Source of the DNA: Quadrisphaera granulorum | GTDB lineage: Bacteria > Actinomycetota > Actinomycetes > Actinomycetales > Quadrisphaeraceae | NCBI RefSeq assembly: GCF_003149145.1 | Contig: NZ_QGDQ01000016.1 | Location: 46,364 to 110,363 of the forward strand | DNA: 64,000 nt | Direction: 5' to 3' | Shown here: positions 10,497 to 19,374 of the stretch, piece by piece | How positions within the stretch are numbered: position 1 is the first letter of the stretch | Layout: each line of letters starts with the position of its first letter | Made by a program: the position numbers and the translations under genes | Notes under the pieces: model-generated | Told to the model about the DNA's origin: nothing | Seen by the model: the letters and a program-made list of their open reading frames with translations, nothing else | The model's database searches: none

Positions 10497-11258
10497 TCAC
10501 GATCCGACAACGATGGTGGAGCCGGTCGTCGAGAGCGCGAGCCCGTCGGCGCGGACGGCCACACCGGTGAGCTGCTGGGACAAGGGCAGCGGTCCCAGAG
10601 GCACGTCGAACGCCAGCTGGTCGCGCAGACCCCCGAGCACAGAGCGTGACAGACGGTCGAGCAGTGCGCTCCCCGAGTCGAGCTGGCGGGGGACGGCCTT
10701 CACGGTCGAACCGTCGACGCCGGCGTCGACCGTGAGGTCGACCTCGGCCGAGAGCGAGACCTGCTGACCGAAGACGCGCGCGCTGCCCGTCACGCGCAGC
10801 GCGTCCCCGTCCGGTGACACGGTGAGGGGCACGCCCAAGGGGACGTCGCGCTGGGCGAGCACCGCGTTGACCTCGGAGTAGGTCAGCAGCGCCGTGGACG
10901 TCGCACGGGAGACCTCCACCCGCTCGATGCGCCCCCGCAGCACCTGCCGCAGGGGCAGAACGACGCCGGTCAGCCGCGCGTCGACCTCCGAGAGCACCAC
11001 GTCCCCCGCCGGCACGTCGCGGGCCACCACGCGGACGTCGTCGTACTGCCCGCGCACCGCCTGCGGGACGAACCACCCGCCTCGGATGCTGACGTCCACG
11101 GCCCCGGCGGCACCGGTGCTCCCGACCAGCTCGGCGGCGACGCGCTCTTCGGCGGCGGTGCGTAGCCCGGCGTCGACCACCGGCGCCGCGACGACGGCGC
11201 CTCCCGCGAGCACCGCCAGCACCACGAGGGTGAGGAGCAGCCGGCGCAGCACCTGCAC
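10497..11258 (-). CDS. DUF2993/LmeA-family lipid-binding protein
   Basis: This 253-residue protein has an N-terminal signal anchor (residues about 3-24), then the DUF2993 fold: EERVAAELV, VDVSIRGGWFVPQAVRGQYDDVRV, and YSEVNAVLAQ. Family members such as mycobacterial LmeA bind phospholipids in the envelope and affect lipomannan maturation. The GTG at 11258 follows GAGGAG by 3-4 nt and is preferred over any earlier start. It is divergent from uraD with 27 bp between starts. Confidence 0.82.
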   Translation of the reverse strand: MQVLRRLLLTLVVLAVLAGGAVVAAPVVDAGLRTAAEERVAAELVGSTGAAGAVDVSIRGGWFVPQAVRGQYDDVRVVARDVPAGDVVLSEVDARLTGVVLPLRQVLRGRIERVEVSRATSTALLTYSEVNAVLAQRDVPLGVPLTVSPDGDALRVTGSARVFGQQVSLSAEVDLTVDAGVDGSTVKAVPRQLDSGSALLDRLSRSVLGGLRDQLAFDVPLGPLPLSQQLTGVAVRADGLALSTTGSTIVVGS

Positions 11259-11273
11259 ATTCTCCTCAGCGCC

Positions 11274-11279
11274 TAGCCT
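11274..11279 (+). promoter_or_regulatory. -10 box (TAGCCT), leaderless uraD
   Basis: TAGCCT ends 6 nt before ATG 11286, the spacing expected when transcription starts at or next to the start codon. No ribosome-binding site is visible in between. Confidence 0.6.
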
Positions 11280-11285
11280 CGCGGC

Positions 11286-11789
11286 ATGTCGCTGCTCGAC
11301 GCCCTGCTCGGCCGCACCCCGCCCACCGGTACCGAGGCACAGGCGCTCGCCGCCTGCCTCGACGCCCCGCTGTGGGTGGCGAGCGTGCTCGACGGCGCGC
11401 CCTACCCCGACGTCGAGACGCTGCTGGAGCAGGCCGACGCCGCCGCCCGCGCCCTGCCGCCGGAGGCCGTGCTCGTCGCCCTGCAGACTCATCCCCGTAT
11501 CGGCGAGCGACCCTCCGGTGACAGCGCCCACGAGCGGATGTCCCGGCTGGAGCAGTCGGGGGTCTCGCAGGACGCGGAGACCCGCGAGCGCCTCGCCGCC
11601 GGCAACGCCGCCTACGAGGCGCGGTTCGGCCACGTGTTCCTCATCCGCGCAGCGGGCCTGAGCCAGGAGGAGGTGCTGGCCGCCCTCGATGAACGGCTCG
11701 GCAACGACGCCGCCACCGAGCTGCTCGTCGCCGCCGACCAGCTGCGGCAGATCGCGCTGCTGCGGCTGCAGGCGGCGCTGGCGGCGTAA
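11286..11789 (+). CDS. uraD: OHCU decarboxylase
   Basis: 2-Oxo-4-hydroxy-4-carboxy-5-ureidoimidazoline decarboxylase performs the last step of urate to S-allantoin. At 167 residues it is the normal family length. The catalytic His is in QTHPRIGE (H69), with SxxEQSGV and FGHVFLIRAAG downstream, both family hallmarks. It is the first gene of the plus-strand ureide cluster, followed after 81 bp by uraH. Confidence 0.95.
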   Translation: MSLLDALLGRTPPTGTEAQALAACLDAPLWVASVLDGAPYPDVETLLEQADAAARALPPEAVLVALQTHPRIGERPSGDSAHERMSRLEQSGVSQDAETRERLAAGNAAYEARFGHVFLIRAAGLSQEEVLAALDERLGNDAATELLVAADQLRQIALLRLQAALAA

Positions 11790-11834
11790 CGGGCGGATCC
11801 GGCACCGGTGTCCCCGCACGCGGCGGTGCCTGGC

Positions 11835-11840
11835 TAGCCT
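11835..11840 (+). promoter_or_regulatory. -10 box (TAGCCT) upstream of uraH leader ORF
   Basis: TAGCCT ends 7 nt before ATG 11848. That ATG opens a 10-codon frame rather than uraH itself, so a transcript from here would be leaderless for the small ORF. Confidence 0.5.
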
Positions 11841-11847
11841 CCGGCGC

Positions 11848-11880
11848 ATGGAGCACCTGGGGAGCCGGGCATGGGCCTGA
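11848..11880 (+). CDS. possible 10-codon leader ORF overlapping uraH
   Basis: ATG 11848 encodes MEHLGSRAWA and stops at TGA 11878-11880, inside the uraH start region (uraH ATG at 11871, different frame). It follows the -10 box at leaderless spacing, and its own codons contain the GGGGAG that serves uraH as ribosome-binding site. It may couple ribosomes into uraH; it could also be untranslated chance sequence. Confidence 0.35.
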   Translation: MEHLGSRAWA

Positions 11881-12197
11881 GCACGCACGTCCTCGACACC
11901 GCCTCCGGTGCGCCCGCCGCGGGCGTCCCGGTGTCCCTGTCGGTGCGCGCCACCGTCGAAGGGGACCTGGAAGCGTGGGCGCCCCTGGTCACGGCCGTCA
12001 CCGACGACGACGGCCGCGCGGCGCTCCTGTTCGACGAGCCCGACCCGGGCACCTACCGGCTGCTGTTCGACACGTCGACGCGCAGCGGGTTCTTCCCGGA
12101 GATCGCCGTCGTCGTCGTCGTCCCCGAGGGGACGCAGCGGCTGCACGTGCCGCTGCTGCTGTCGCCCTTCGGCTACACCACCTACCGCGGGAGCTGA
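11871..12197 (+). CDS. uraH: 5-hydroxyisourate hydrolase
   Basis: This transthyretin-like protein of 108 residues hydrolyses 5-hydroxyisourate, the product of urate oxidase, to OHCU. The active-site signatures are present: STHVLDTASGAPAAGVPV at the N-terminus, the central Arg region and the C-terminal tetrapeptide YRGS. The start ATG has GGGGAG 8 nt upstream. The urate oxidase gene begins 8 bp after the stop. Confidence 0.96.
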   Translation: MGLSTHVLDTASGAPAAGVPVSLSVRATVEGDLEAWAPLVTAVTDDDGRAALLFDEPDPGTYRLLFDTSTRSGFFPEIAVVVVVPEGTQRLHVPLLLSPFGYTTYRGS

Positions 12198-12205
12198 CGC
12201 ACTCG

Positions 12206-13066
12206 ATGAGCCACGAGAAGACCTACGACCTCACCTGGAACCAGTACGGCAAGGCCGAGGTGCGCGTCGTGCACGTCGACAGGTCGGGCCCGCAGCACGT
12301 CGTCCGTGACCTCAACGTCACCACCGGGCTGCGCGGTGACTTCGAGCCGGCGTACACCGAGGGCGACAACTCCCGCGTGCTCACCACCGACGCGCAGAAG
12401 AACACCGTCTTCGGTCTGGCCCGCGAGACGGGCGTGGGGGAGCCGGAGGCGTTCGCGCTGGCCGTCGCCCGCCAGCTGCTGTCCGCGTGCCCGTCCGCGG
12501 ACGTCGCGCGCGTGGTCGTCGAGCAGTACCTGTGGAACCCGCTCAGCGGCGGGGGCGGGCACGCCTTCTCGCGGGCCGGGTCGCACGTGGTGGTCGCCGA
12601 GCTGGAGCTCAACCGCGACGGCGCGGCTGAGCTGACCGGCGGCGTCGACGAGCTCGTGGTGCTCAAGACCACCGACTCCGAGTACTCCGGCTTCCTCAAG
12701 GAGCGGTTCACCACGCTGGGGGAGACCGACGAGCGGATCCTCGCCACGCAGGTCACCGCGCGCTGGCGCTACGCAGAGGGTGCTGCCGAGGGGGCTGACC
12801 ACGCGGCGGTGAAGGCCGGGGCGCTCGAGGCGCTGCTGGGGGCGTTCGCGGGGCACTACTCCCTCGCCCTGCAGCAGACGCTGCACGCGATGGGCGTCGC
12901 CGTCCTCGAGGCCTGCCCCGAGCTGGCCGAGGTGACCCTCACGCTGCCGAACAAGCACCACTTCCTCCAGGACCTCTCCGCATACGGCCTGGACAACCCG
13001 AACGCGGTCTACCACGCCGACGACAGGCCCTACGGCCTCATCCAGGGGACGATCACCCGCCGGTGA
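12206..13066 (+). CDS. pucL: urate oxidase (uricase)
   Basis: At 286 residues this cofactor-free enzyme oxidises urate to 5-hydroxyisourate. Key parts are the Lys-bearing YGKAEVR (K16), TTDAQKNTVFGL (catalytic Thr about residue 61), LKTTDSEYSGF, and PNKHHF near the C-terminus. ATG 12206 gives the standard N-terminus; the open frame upstream belongs to the uraH region in another frame. The stop overlaps the next GTG by 4 bp. Confidence 0.96.
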   Translation: MSHEKTYDLTWNQYGKAEVRVVHVDRSGPQHVVRDLNVTTGLRGDFEPAYTEGDNSRVLTTDAQKNTVFGLARETGVGEPEAFALAVARQLLSACPSADVARVVVEQYLWNPLSGGGGHAFSRAGSHVVVAELELNRDGAAELTGGVDELVVLKTTDSEYSGFLKERFTTLGETDERILATQVTARWRYAEGAAEGADHAAVKAGALEALLGAFAGHYSLALQQTLHAMGVAVLEACPELAEVTLTLPNKHHFLQDLSAYGLDNPNAVYHADDRPYGLIQGTITRR

Positions 13067-14445
13067 GCTCCCCCCTGGACGACGTCCTCACTCCTCTTCT
13101 GGCTCAGCTCGACACTCAGCTCGCCGACGTCGACGCCGCGCTCGCGGCGTCGACGGTGGAGCTGCCCACACCGCAGGGTCAGCAGCCGGTGCACACCGTG
13201 TACGCGCCCGCTGACGTCGGCGACGACGCCACCGCAGAGCTGTGGGGCCGCCGCGCACTGGGCCTGCTCGCCCGCCACGCCCCCGACACCGCGGCGCTGG
13301 CCGCTGCGACGGGGCTGGAGGTCGACGACGACGACCGCGAGCGGCTCCTCGAGCTGCTCCGAACCCGGCCGATCGCTGACCTGCGCCTGGACCTCGAAGA
13401 CGGCTACGGCCTCCCCGGCGAGACGCCCGGGCGCCGCAGCGACGTCGAGGAGGACTCCCACGCCGACGCCGCGGGCGCTGCGCTGGCGCGGATCGCGGGT
13501 CGGCGCGTGCGCGGCCAGGTCGCGCCGGGCATCGCGGGGGTGCGGATCCGCTCGTTCGAGCCGAGCACGCGGAGGAGGGCGGTACGGACCCTCGCGCGGG
13601 TGGTGGCCGCGGTGGTCGCCACCGCCGAGCGCGGCGCCGACGCCCCCGAGGCGGAGCTGGGGGCGCTGCCCGAGCACCTGCTGCTCACCCTGGCGAAGGT
13701 CAGCGACCCCGCGCAGGTCAGCGCGCTGGCGGACGTGCTCGACGCCCTCGAGGACGCCCACGGGCTGCCGCGCGGGTGGGTGTGCGTCGAGGTGCAGGTG
13801 GAGGTTCCGGCGCTGGTGGTCTCCCCGGACGGGCGCGCCGCGGTGGCCCGCTGCCGTGAAGCCGCGCGCGGACGGATGACAGGCTTGCACTACGGCACCT
13901 ACGACTTCTCCGCCGCCTGCGGGGTGCCGCCCGCCCACCAGAGCCTGGAGCACCCCCTGGCCGACCACGCCAAGGCTGTGCTGCAGCTCGCTGCGGCGGG
14001 CACGGGCGTCGCGGTGAGCGACGGGTCCACCAACGTGCTGCCCACCGGCGGCGCCGACGGCTCCGACGCCGCCCAGGTGCACGCCGCCTGGACGCTGCAC
14101 GCCCGGCTCGTGACCCGCGCGCTCGAGCGCGGGCTCGCGCAGGGGTGGGACCTGCACCCCGGCCACCTCGTGACGCGGCACCTGGCCAACCTCGTGCACG
14201 CGAAGGCGGGCCTGCCGGACGCGGAGCGGCGGCTGGCGGCGTGGGTGGCGGCCACGGCGGCCCGAGCCGCCGCGGGTGATGACGCCGCCGCGGGCGTCGC
14301 CGACGAACCCGCCACCGCGCAGGCCATGGCGCGGCTGCTCGTGCGGGCCGACGTCGTCGGGGCGCAGGAGCTGAGCACCAGCGCGCAGCGGGTCGGCATG
14401 GACGTCGCGGCGCTGCAGGCGCTCGCGAGGAGGAGGGTCGGATGA
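13063..14445 (+). CDS. DUF6986-type protein, HpcH/malate-synthase-like fold, in ureide operon
   Basis: This 460-residue protein resembles a conserved actinobacterial family related to the HpcH/HpaI aldolase and citrate-lyase/malate-synthase superfamily. DLRLDLEDGYG would supply the metal-binding acidic pair, with GVRIRSFEP, EVQVEVP, GLHYGTYDFSAACG and WDLHPGHLVTRH downstream. No activity is established that I know of. It is locked between urate oxidase and allantoinase by 4-bp overlaps on both sides, so its role is probably in the same pathway. A task on ureidoglycolate or glyoxylate, the carbon product left by allantoicase, is an inference. The Ala-rich C-terminal region looks like a lid or dimer helix. 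Confidence 0.8.
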   Translation: MSSPLDDVLTPLLAQLDTQLADVDAALAASTVELPTPQGQQPVHTVYAPADVGDDATAELWGRRALGLLARHAPDTAALAAATGLEVDDDDRERLLELLRTRPIADLRLDLEDGYGLPGETPGRRSDVEEDSHADAAGAALARIAGRRVRGQVAPGIAGVRIRSFEPSTRRRAVRTLARVVAAVVATAERGADAPEAELGALPEHLLLTLAKVSDPAQVSALADVLDALEDAHGLPRGWVCVEVQVEVPALVVSPDGRAAVARCREAARGRMTGLHYGTYDFSAACGVPPAHQSLEHPLADHAKAVLQLAAAGTGVAVSDGSTNVLPTGGADGSDAAQVHAAWTLHARLVTRALERGLAQGWDLHPGHLVTRHLANLVHAKAGLPDAERRLAAWVAATAARAAAGDDAAAGVADEPATAQAMARLLVRADVVGAQELSTSAQRVGMDVAALQALARRRVG

Positions 14446-15869
14446 GCGAGCTGGACCTGCTGGTGCTCGCCGAGCGGGCTGTGCTGCCCGACGGTGCTGG
14501 TGGGCTGGATGTGCGCCCGGCGGCCGTGGGCGTGCGGGACGGGCGCATCGCCGTCGTCGTCCCCCTCGACCACCGGGGTGACCTGCCCCGTGCCGAGAGG
14601 GTGCTGGAGCTCGGCGACGACGAGGTGCTGCTGCCCGGCCTGGTCGACACGCACGTCCACATCAACGAACCCGGCCGCACGGCCTGGGAGGGCTTCGACA
14701 CCGCCACGCGCGCCGCCGCCCTCGGCGGGGTCACCACGGTCATCGACATGCCGCTGAACTCCATCCCGGCGACGACGACGGTCGGCGCGCTGCGCCTCAA
14801 GCACGAGGCCGCGCGCGGGGCCGTGCACGTCGACGTCGGGTTCTGGGGCGGGGTCGTGCCGGGCAACACCGGTGAGCTCGCCGGGCTGGTTGCCGGGGGG
14901 GTGTTCGGTGCCAAGTGCTTCACGACGCCGTCCGGTGTGGACGAGTTCGAGCACGTCAACCCCGCGCAGCTGCGCGAAGGTCTGGCCGAACTCGCCCGGC
15001 TCGGGTCGAGGCTGCTCGTGCACGCGGAAGACCCGGCCGTGCTCGACGAGGCCGCCGCCGACGTCGCCCGGCGCGTGGCCGACGGGGCTGACCCGCGCTC
15101 GTTCGCGCTGTTCCTCGCCTCCCGGCCCGCCGCTGCGGAGGACTCGGCGGTGGCCGATGTCATCGCCGCTGTCCGGGAGGTCGGTGGCGCCGTGCACGTC
15201 GTCCACCTGGCCAGCGCGTCCGCGCTGCCGCTGGTGGCCGCAGCCCGGGCCGAGGGGCTCGCGGTCACAGCGGAGACGTGCCCCCACTACCTCACCCTGG
15301 ACGCCGCGGCCGTGCCCGACGGCGCCACGCAGTTCAAGTGCTGCCCGCCCGTGCGCGACGCCTCTGTGGCTGGCGAGCTGTGGGCGGCGCTGGAGGCTGG
15401 TGTGCTCGACTCGGTGGTCTCCGACCACTCCCCGTGCACGCCCGACCTCAAGCTGCTCGAGGCCGACGGACGCAGCGGGGACTTCCTCGCGGCGTGGGGC
15501 GGCATCGCCAGCGTCCAGCTGGGCCTGCCCGTGGTGTGGACCGCGGCCCGCGAGCGGGGGGTGCCGCTGGAGCGCGTGGTCGAGTGGATGGCCGCCCGAC
15601 CTGCTGCCCGCGTGGGTCTGGCGGGCCGCAAGGGTTCGCTGGTGGTGGGCGCCGACGCCGACTTCGCGGTGCTCGCCCCGGAGGAGGAGCTGCTGGTGGA
15701 TCCGGGGATGCTGGCCTTCAAGAACAAGGTGACGCCGTACGCGGGCCGGACCCTGCGCGGGACGGTGCGGTCGACCTGGCTGCGCGGCACCCGTCTCGAG
15801 GTCGCGGACCCCTCCGCCGCCCCGGGCGGCAGGCTCCTGCACGCCGTGGGCCAGGATGAGTCGGCGTGA
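14442..15869 (+). CDS. allB: allantoinase
   Basis: This 475-residue amidohydrolase-superfamily enzyme opens the hydantoin ring of allantoin to give allantoate. LPGLVDTHVHINEPGRTAWEGF holds the first metal His pair, FGAKCF the bridging Lys, LLVHAED and HVVHLAS further His ligands, and VSDHSPC the catalytic Asp. NKVTPYAGR near the end is typical of allantoinases rather than dihydroorotases. Start and stop overlap the neighbouring genes by 4 bp, so it is translationally coupled within the ureide operon. Confidence 0.95.
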   Translation: MSELDLLVLAERAVLPDGAGGLDVRPAAVGVRDGRIAVVVPLDHRGDLPRAERVLELGDDEVLLPGLVDTHVHINEPGRTAWEGFDTATRAAALGGVTTVIDMPLNSIPATTTVGALRLKHEAARGAVHVDVGFWGGVVPGNTGELAGLVAGGVFGAKCFTTPSGVDEFEHVNPAQLREGLAELARLGSRLLVHAEDPAVLDEAAADVARRVADGADPRSFALFLASRPAAAEDSAVADVIAAVREVGGAVHVVHLASASALPLVAAARAEGLAVTAETCPHYLTLDAAAVPDGATQFKCCPPVRDASVAGELWAALEAGVLDSVVSDHSPCTPDLKLLEADGRSGDFLAAWGGIASVQLGLPVVWTAARERGVPLERVVEWMAARPAARVGLAGRKGSLVVGADADFAVLAPEEELLVDPGMLAFKNKVTPYAGRTLRGTVRSTWLRGTRLEVADPSAAPGGRLLHAVGQDESA

Positions 15870-16954
15870 GCAGCAGCGGAGAGACAGCCCCCCTGACCGA
15901 CCTGGCCGGCCGCGTGCTCGGCGGAGTGGTCGTGGCGTGCAACGACCAGTTCTACGCCGAGGCGTCCAACCTCCTCCTGCCGTACCCGGCGCGCTTCGAC
16001 CCCGACGCGTACGACGCCAAGGGCAAGGTCTACGACGGCTGGGAGACCCGCCGCCGCCGCACCGTCGGTGACGACTGGGTGGTGGTGCGTCTGGCGGCGC
16101 CGGGCGTGGTGGAGCGGATCGACGTCGACACCGCCTGGTTCAAGGGCAACTTCCCGGCCGCCGCCACCGTCCACGGCGCGTGGCTGGAGGGCTTCCCCGG
16201 TCCCAACGACGTGTGGCAGCTGTCCGAGCAGGTGTGGCGGCCCCTGGCGCCCCGCACCCCGCTGACCGGTCACGCCGTCACGTCGCTGCCGGTGACCCCC
16301 GAGGGTGCCCCCGAGCTCGCGGGCAAGCGGGTCTCCCACGTGCGGTTGACCATCCACCCCGACGGCGGTGTCGCGCGGCTGCGGGTGTGGGGCCGGGCCG
16401 TGCCCGATCCGGCGCTGCTCACCGGCACCCTCGACCTGGCCGCCGCCGAGAACGGTGGGCGGGTGCTCGGCTCCTCCGACGAGTTCTACGGCTCCGCCGA
16501 CCACCTCATCACCCCTGGCCGCGCCGCGACCATGGCCGACGGGTGGGAGAACGCCCGCCGCCGCGACGGCGGGAACGACTGGGTGGACTTCGAGTTGGCC
16601 GGCGCCGGACGCCTGCGCCGGGTGGAGGTCGACACGACGTGCTTCGTGGGCAACGCCCCGGGCCGCGTGGTGCTGCGCGGCATCGACGCCCGGGTCGGTG
16701 GCTCGGCGAGCGCCGCCCGGCTCGCGGACCCGGCGAGCTGGCCGGTGCTGCTCGACCTGCAGCCCCAGCCCGACACCCGCCACGTCCTCGCGCTCGGTGC
16801 GGTGGGCGCACCGGGTGCCACGGAGCGGCCGGTGACGCACGTGCGGCTCGAGGCCCACCCCGACGGCGGCATGAGCCGCCTACGGCTGTGGGGAGAGCTC
16901 GACGACGACGCGCTGGCCGCCGCGGAGCGCCGCTGGGCGGAGACCGCGCTCTGA
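15866..16954 (+). CDS. alc: allantoicase
   Basis: This 362-residue enzyme is built of two similar halves (about residues 15-175 and 190-350), as expected for allantoicase; each half contains D.FYAEASN or DEFYGSADH, a WETRRRR or WENARRR motif and a C-terminal VRLxxHPDGGxxRLRxWG. It cleaves allantoate into ureidoglycolate and urea, so its urea can feed the urease encoded 6 kb upstream. It starts at GTG 15866 overlapping allB and appears to end the operon. Confidence 0.96.
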   Translation: MSSSGETAPLTDLAGRVLGGVVVACNDQFYAEASNLLLPYPARFDPDAYDAKGKVYDGWETRRRRTVGDDWVVVRLAAPGVVERIDVDTAWFKGNFPAAATVHGAWLEGFPGPNDVWQLSEQVWRPLAPRTPLTGHAVTSLPVTPEGAPELAGKRVSHVRLTIHPDGGVARLRVWGRAVPDPALLTGTLDLAAAENGGRVLGSSDEFYGSADHLITPGRAATMADGWENARRRDGGNDWVDFELAGAGRLRRVEVDTTCFVGNAPGRVVLRGIDARVGGSASAARLADPASWPVLLDLQPQPDTRHVLALGAVGAPGATERPVTHVRLEAHPDGGMSRLRLWGELDDDALAAAERRWAETAL

Positions 16955-17015
16955 GGGAGCCCGGACGAGCAGCTGAGGGCGTGGCGGTGGCCACCCGGCG
17001 AGGTCTGCTGTCCCT

Positions 17016-17039
17016 GTGACGGGCCGTGAGTCCCGTCAC
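17016..17039 (+). terminator. 8-bp stem hairpin after the ureide operon
   Basis: GTGACGGG and CCCGTCAC form a perfect stem around an 8-nt loop, 62 bp after the allantoicase stop and 121 bp before the next gene. There is no T-run, as is common in such GC-rich genomes. It could instead be an operator. Confidence 0.4.
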
Positions 17040-17160
17040 GATGCGGTGACGTCCCCGTTCTCAGGGTGCGTCCAGCGTCGAACGGACGTACCAAGGGAGG
17101 AGTCCGGTGTGTCCCGCCGGTCGCTGATCGTCACCGTCGACCGCCCCGGAGGACTCCGCC

Positions 17161-18477
17161 ATGTCACGCTCACCGTGGTCTCGCCGGCAGTTCCTGGGTG
17201 CCCTAGGCGCAGGCGGCGCCGCCGCCGTCGGCGCCGGGTCGCTGGCCGGATGCTCCAGTTCGTCCGGTGCGGGCTCGGGCTCGGCCTCCGCGCGTGGGGG
17301 CCTCACCTTCACGCTGTGGGGCGGGGACGAGGAGCTCGCCGCCTTCCAGGCGGTCGCCGATGGCTACGAGCAGGCCGAGGGCACCACGGTGACCCTCGAC
17401 CAGCTGCCCTACCCCGACGTCCTCCCCTCCGTGGACTCGCGGATCCAGGCGGGTGACCCGCCGGACCTGTTCCGTGTCTCCTACATCGACATCGGCAGGT
17501 ACACCACGCTCAACGTGCTCGCCGACATCTCGGACGCGCTGCCGAGCGGCTATGCCGACGCCTTCACCCCCGCGCTGTGGAAGGCCGTGCAGGACCCGGA
17601 CGGCAGGCCCGTCGGTGTGCCCCACCACACCGACTGCAGCGCCATCGTCTACAACGCCCCCGCGTTCGCGGCCGCCGGTGTCACCGCGCCCACGTCGCTC
17701 GATCAGGCCTGGACCTGGGAGCAGTTCACCCAGGCCCTCACCGAGGTCAAGGGCGCGAACGGCGGGAAGTACCCGGTGGCGATCAACTGGCAGGCCGCAG
17801 GCGCCTACCGATGGCTGAGCTTCCTCGCGCAGGCCGGCGGGTCGGTCTTCGACGACGACCTGGCGCAGGTCACCATCGCCTCCGACGCCGGGCGGAAGGC
17901 CCTCACCTACACCCAGGGGCTGTACACCTCCGGCCTGCACGACCCGACCTTCCTCGTGCAGGCCGGCAACTACCCCGACGAGACCTTCCCCACCGGTCAA
18001 CCGCTGTCCATCGCCACCGGAGACTTCAACCTGCCGTCGCTGGTCACCAGCGCCACCGGCTTCGAGTGGGGCGCCACGTACCTGCCCCGTGACGTCTCCG
18101 CCGCCACCGACCTGGGCGGTAACGCCGTGGTGGTCACCGACGGGCCCAACGCCGAGGCCGCCGCGAGGTTCGCCGCGTTCCTCGCGAACGCCGAGAACAT
18201 GAAGAGCTTCTGCGAGGCCACCACCGTGCTGCCCACCCGCAGCGACGTCACCGGCCTCACCTACGCGGTGCGCCCCGACCTCATGCCCGTGTTCGTCGAG
18301 CAGGCCACCACCATCCCGGACAGCCTCGTCGCGGCGAGCACCTCGCCGGTGTTCACGCAGGTCAACCAGGCCCTGCAGCAGCAGCTCGAGGGGGCCTTCG
18401 CCGGTGGGGCGGACGTCGACTCCACCCTCGACGCCCTCCAGAAGGCCATCGAGCAGGCGCTGCAGCAGCAGGCTTGA
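17161..18477 (+). CDS. ABC transporter sugar-type substrate-binding lipoprotein
   Basis: This 438-residue protein is an extracellular solute-binding protein of the carbohydrate (family 1) group. The N-terminus has a twin-arginine motif (SRRQFLG, R8-R9), a hydrophobic stretch and a lipobox LAGC with Cys31, so it is probably Tat-exported and lipidated. The mature protein has the family core (FTLWGGDEELAAFQAVADGYE, DPPDLFRVSY, AINWQAAGAYRW). The substrate is unknown. The ATG has GGAGG 8 nt upstream. It heads an operon with two permeases. Confidence 0.9.
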   Translation: MSRSPWSRRQFLGALGAGGAAAVGAGSLAGCSSSSGAGSGSASARGGLTFTLWGGDEELAAFQAVADGYEQAEGTTVTLDQLPYPDVLPSVDSRIQAGDPPDLFRVSYIDIGRYTTLNVLADISDALPSGYADAFTPALWKAVQDPDGRPVGVPHHTDCSAIVYNAPAFAAAGVTAPTSLDQAWTWEQFTQALTEVKGANGGKYPVAINWQAAGAYRWLSFLAQAGGSVFDDDLAQVTIASDAGRKALTYTQGLYTSGLHDPTFLVQAGNYPDETFPTGQPLSIATGDFNLPSLVTSATGFEWGATYLPRDVSAATDLGGNAVVVTDGPNAEAAARFAAFLANAENMKSFCEATTVLPTRSDVTGLTYAVRPDLMPVFVEQATTIPDSLVAASTSPVFTQVNQALQQQLEGAFAGGADVDSTLDALQKAIEQALQQQA

Positions 18478-18480
18478 GCC

Positions 18481-19374
18481 ATGGTGATCGTCGGCCGTCG
18501 TCCTGCTCGCCACCGAGGGGAAGCCCTCGCGGGACTCGCCCTGGCCAGCCCGGCGCTGCTCGTCTTCACGGTGTTCATGTTCGTGCCGCTGGGCATGACC
18601 GCCTACTACTCGCTGACCCGCTACACCGGCTTCGGCGAGCCGCGCTTCCAGGGGCTGGACAACTTCGGTCAGATCGGCTCCGACCCGCTGTTCTGGCGGG
18701 CGCTGGTGAACACGGGCGTCTTCACGGTCATCAGCGTGCCGCTGAGCGTGCTCGGCGGGTTGGGTCTGGCGCTGCTGCTCAACCGCCACCTCCCCGGGCG
18801 GGGGCTGCTGCGGGCGCTGTTCTACGTGCCGGTGGTGATCTCCGCGGTCTCCGCGGGGATCATCGCCCGCTGGATCTTCAACGAGAACTTCGGTGTGGCC
18901 AACCGGCTCCTCACCGGGCTCGGGCTGCCGGAGGTCGGCTGGCAGACGGACGGTCCCGCGGCGCTGGCCTCGGTCATCGCGGTGCAGGTGTGGACGAGCC
19001 TCGGCTTCGCGATGGTCGTCTACCTCGCGGGCCTGCAGGGCATCGGCGCCGAGGTGTACGAGGCGGCCGTGCTCGACGGCGCCAGCCGCTGGCGGATGCT
19101 GCGGTCCATCACGTGGCCCCTGCTGGGACCGACCTCGTTCTTCATCGTCGTCTACATGGTCATCACGTCGTTCCAGGTCTTCGACATCGTGGTGATCATG
19201 ACCGGAGGTGGCCCGCAGAACGCCACCACCTTCCTCGTGAACTACGCCTACGACGCCGGCTTCGAGCAGCGCCGTCAGGGCTACGCCGCCGCACTCGGCG
19301 CGGTGCTGTTCGTCATCGTCATGGCGCTGACGCTTCTGCAGTGGCGTGCGGGCCGTCGCCGGGACGTCGCGTGA
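18481..19374 (+). CDS. ABC sugar transporter permease (MalF-type)
   Basis: This 297-residue inner-membrane permease has about six helices. The cytoplasmic EAA loop, EAAVLDGASRWRMLRSITWPLL, couples to an ATPase. It starts 3 bp after the binding-protein stop, and its stop overlaps the second permease start (GTGA). It belongs to the CUT1 class that imports oligosaccharides or glycerol phosphates. Confidence 0.92.
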   Translation: MVIVGRRPARHRGEALAGLALASPALLVFTVFMFVPLGMTAYYSLTRYTGFGEPRFQGLDNFGQIGSDPLFWRALVNTGVFTVISVPLSVLGGLGLALLLNRHLPGRGLLRALFYVPVVISAVSAGIIARWIFNENFGVANRLLTGLGLPEVGWQTDGPAALASVIAVQVWTSLGFAMVVYLAGLQGIGAEVYEAAVLDGASRWRMLRSITWPLLGPTSFFIVVYMVITSFQVFDIVVIMTGGGPQNATTFLVNYAYDAGFEQRRQGYAAALGAVLFVIVMALTLLQWRAGRRRDVA

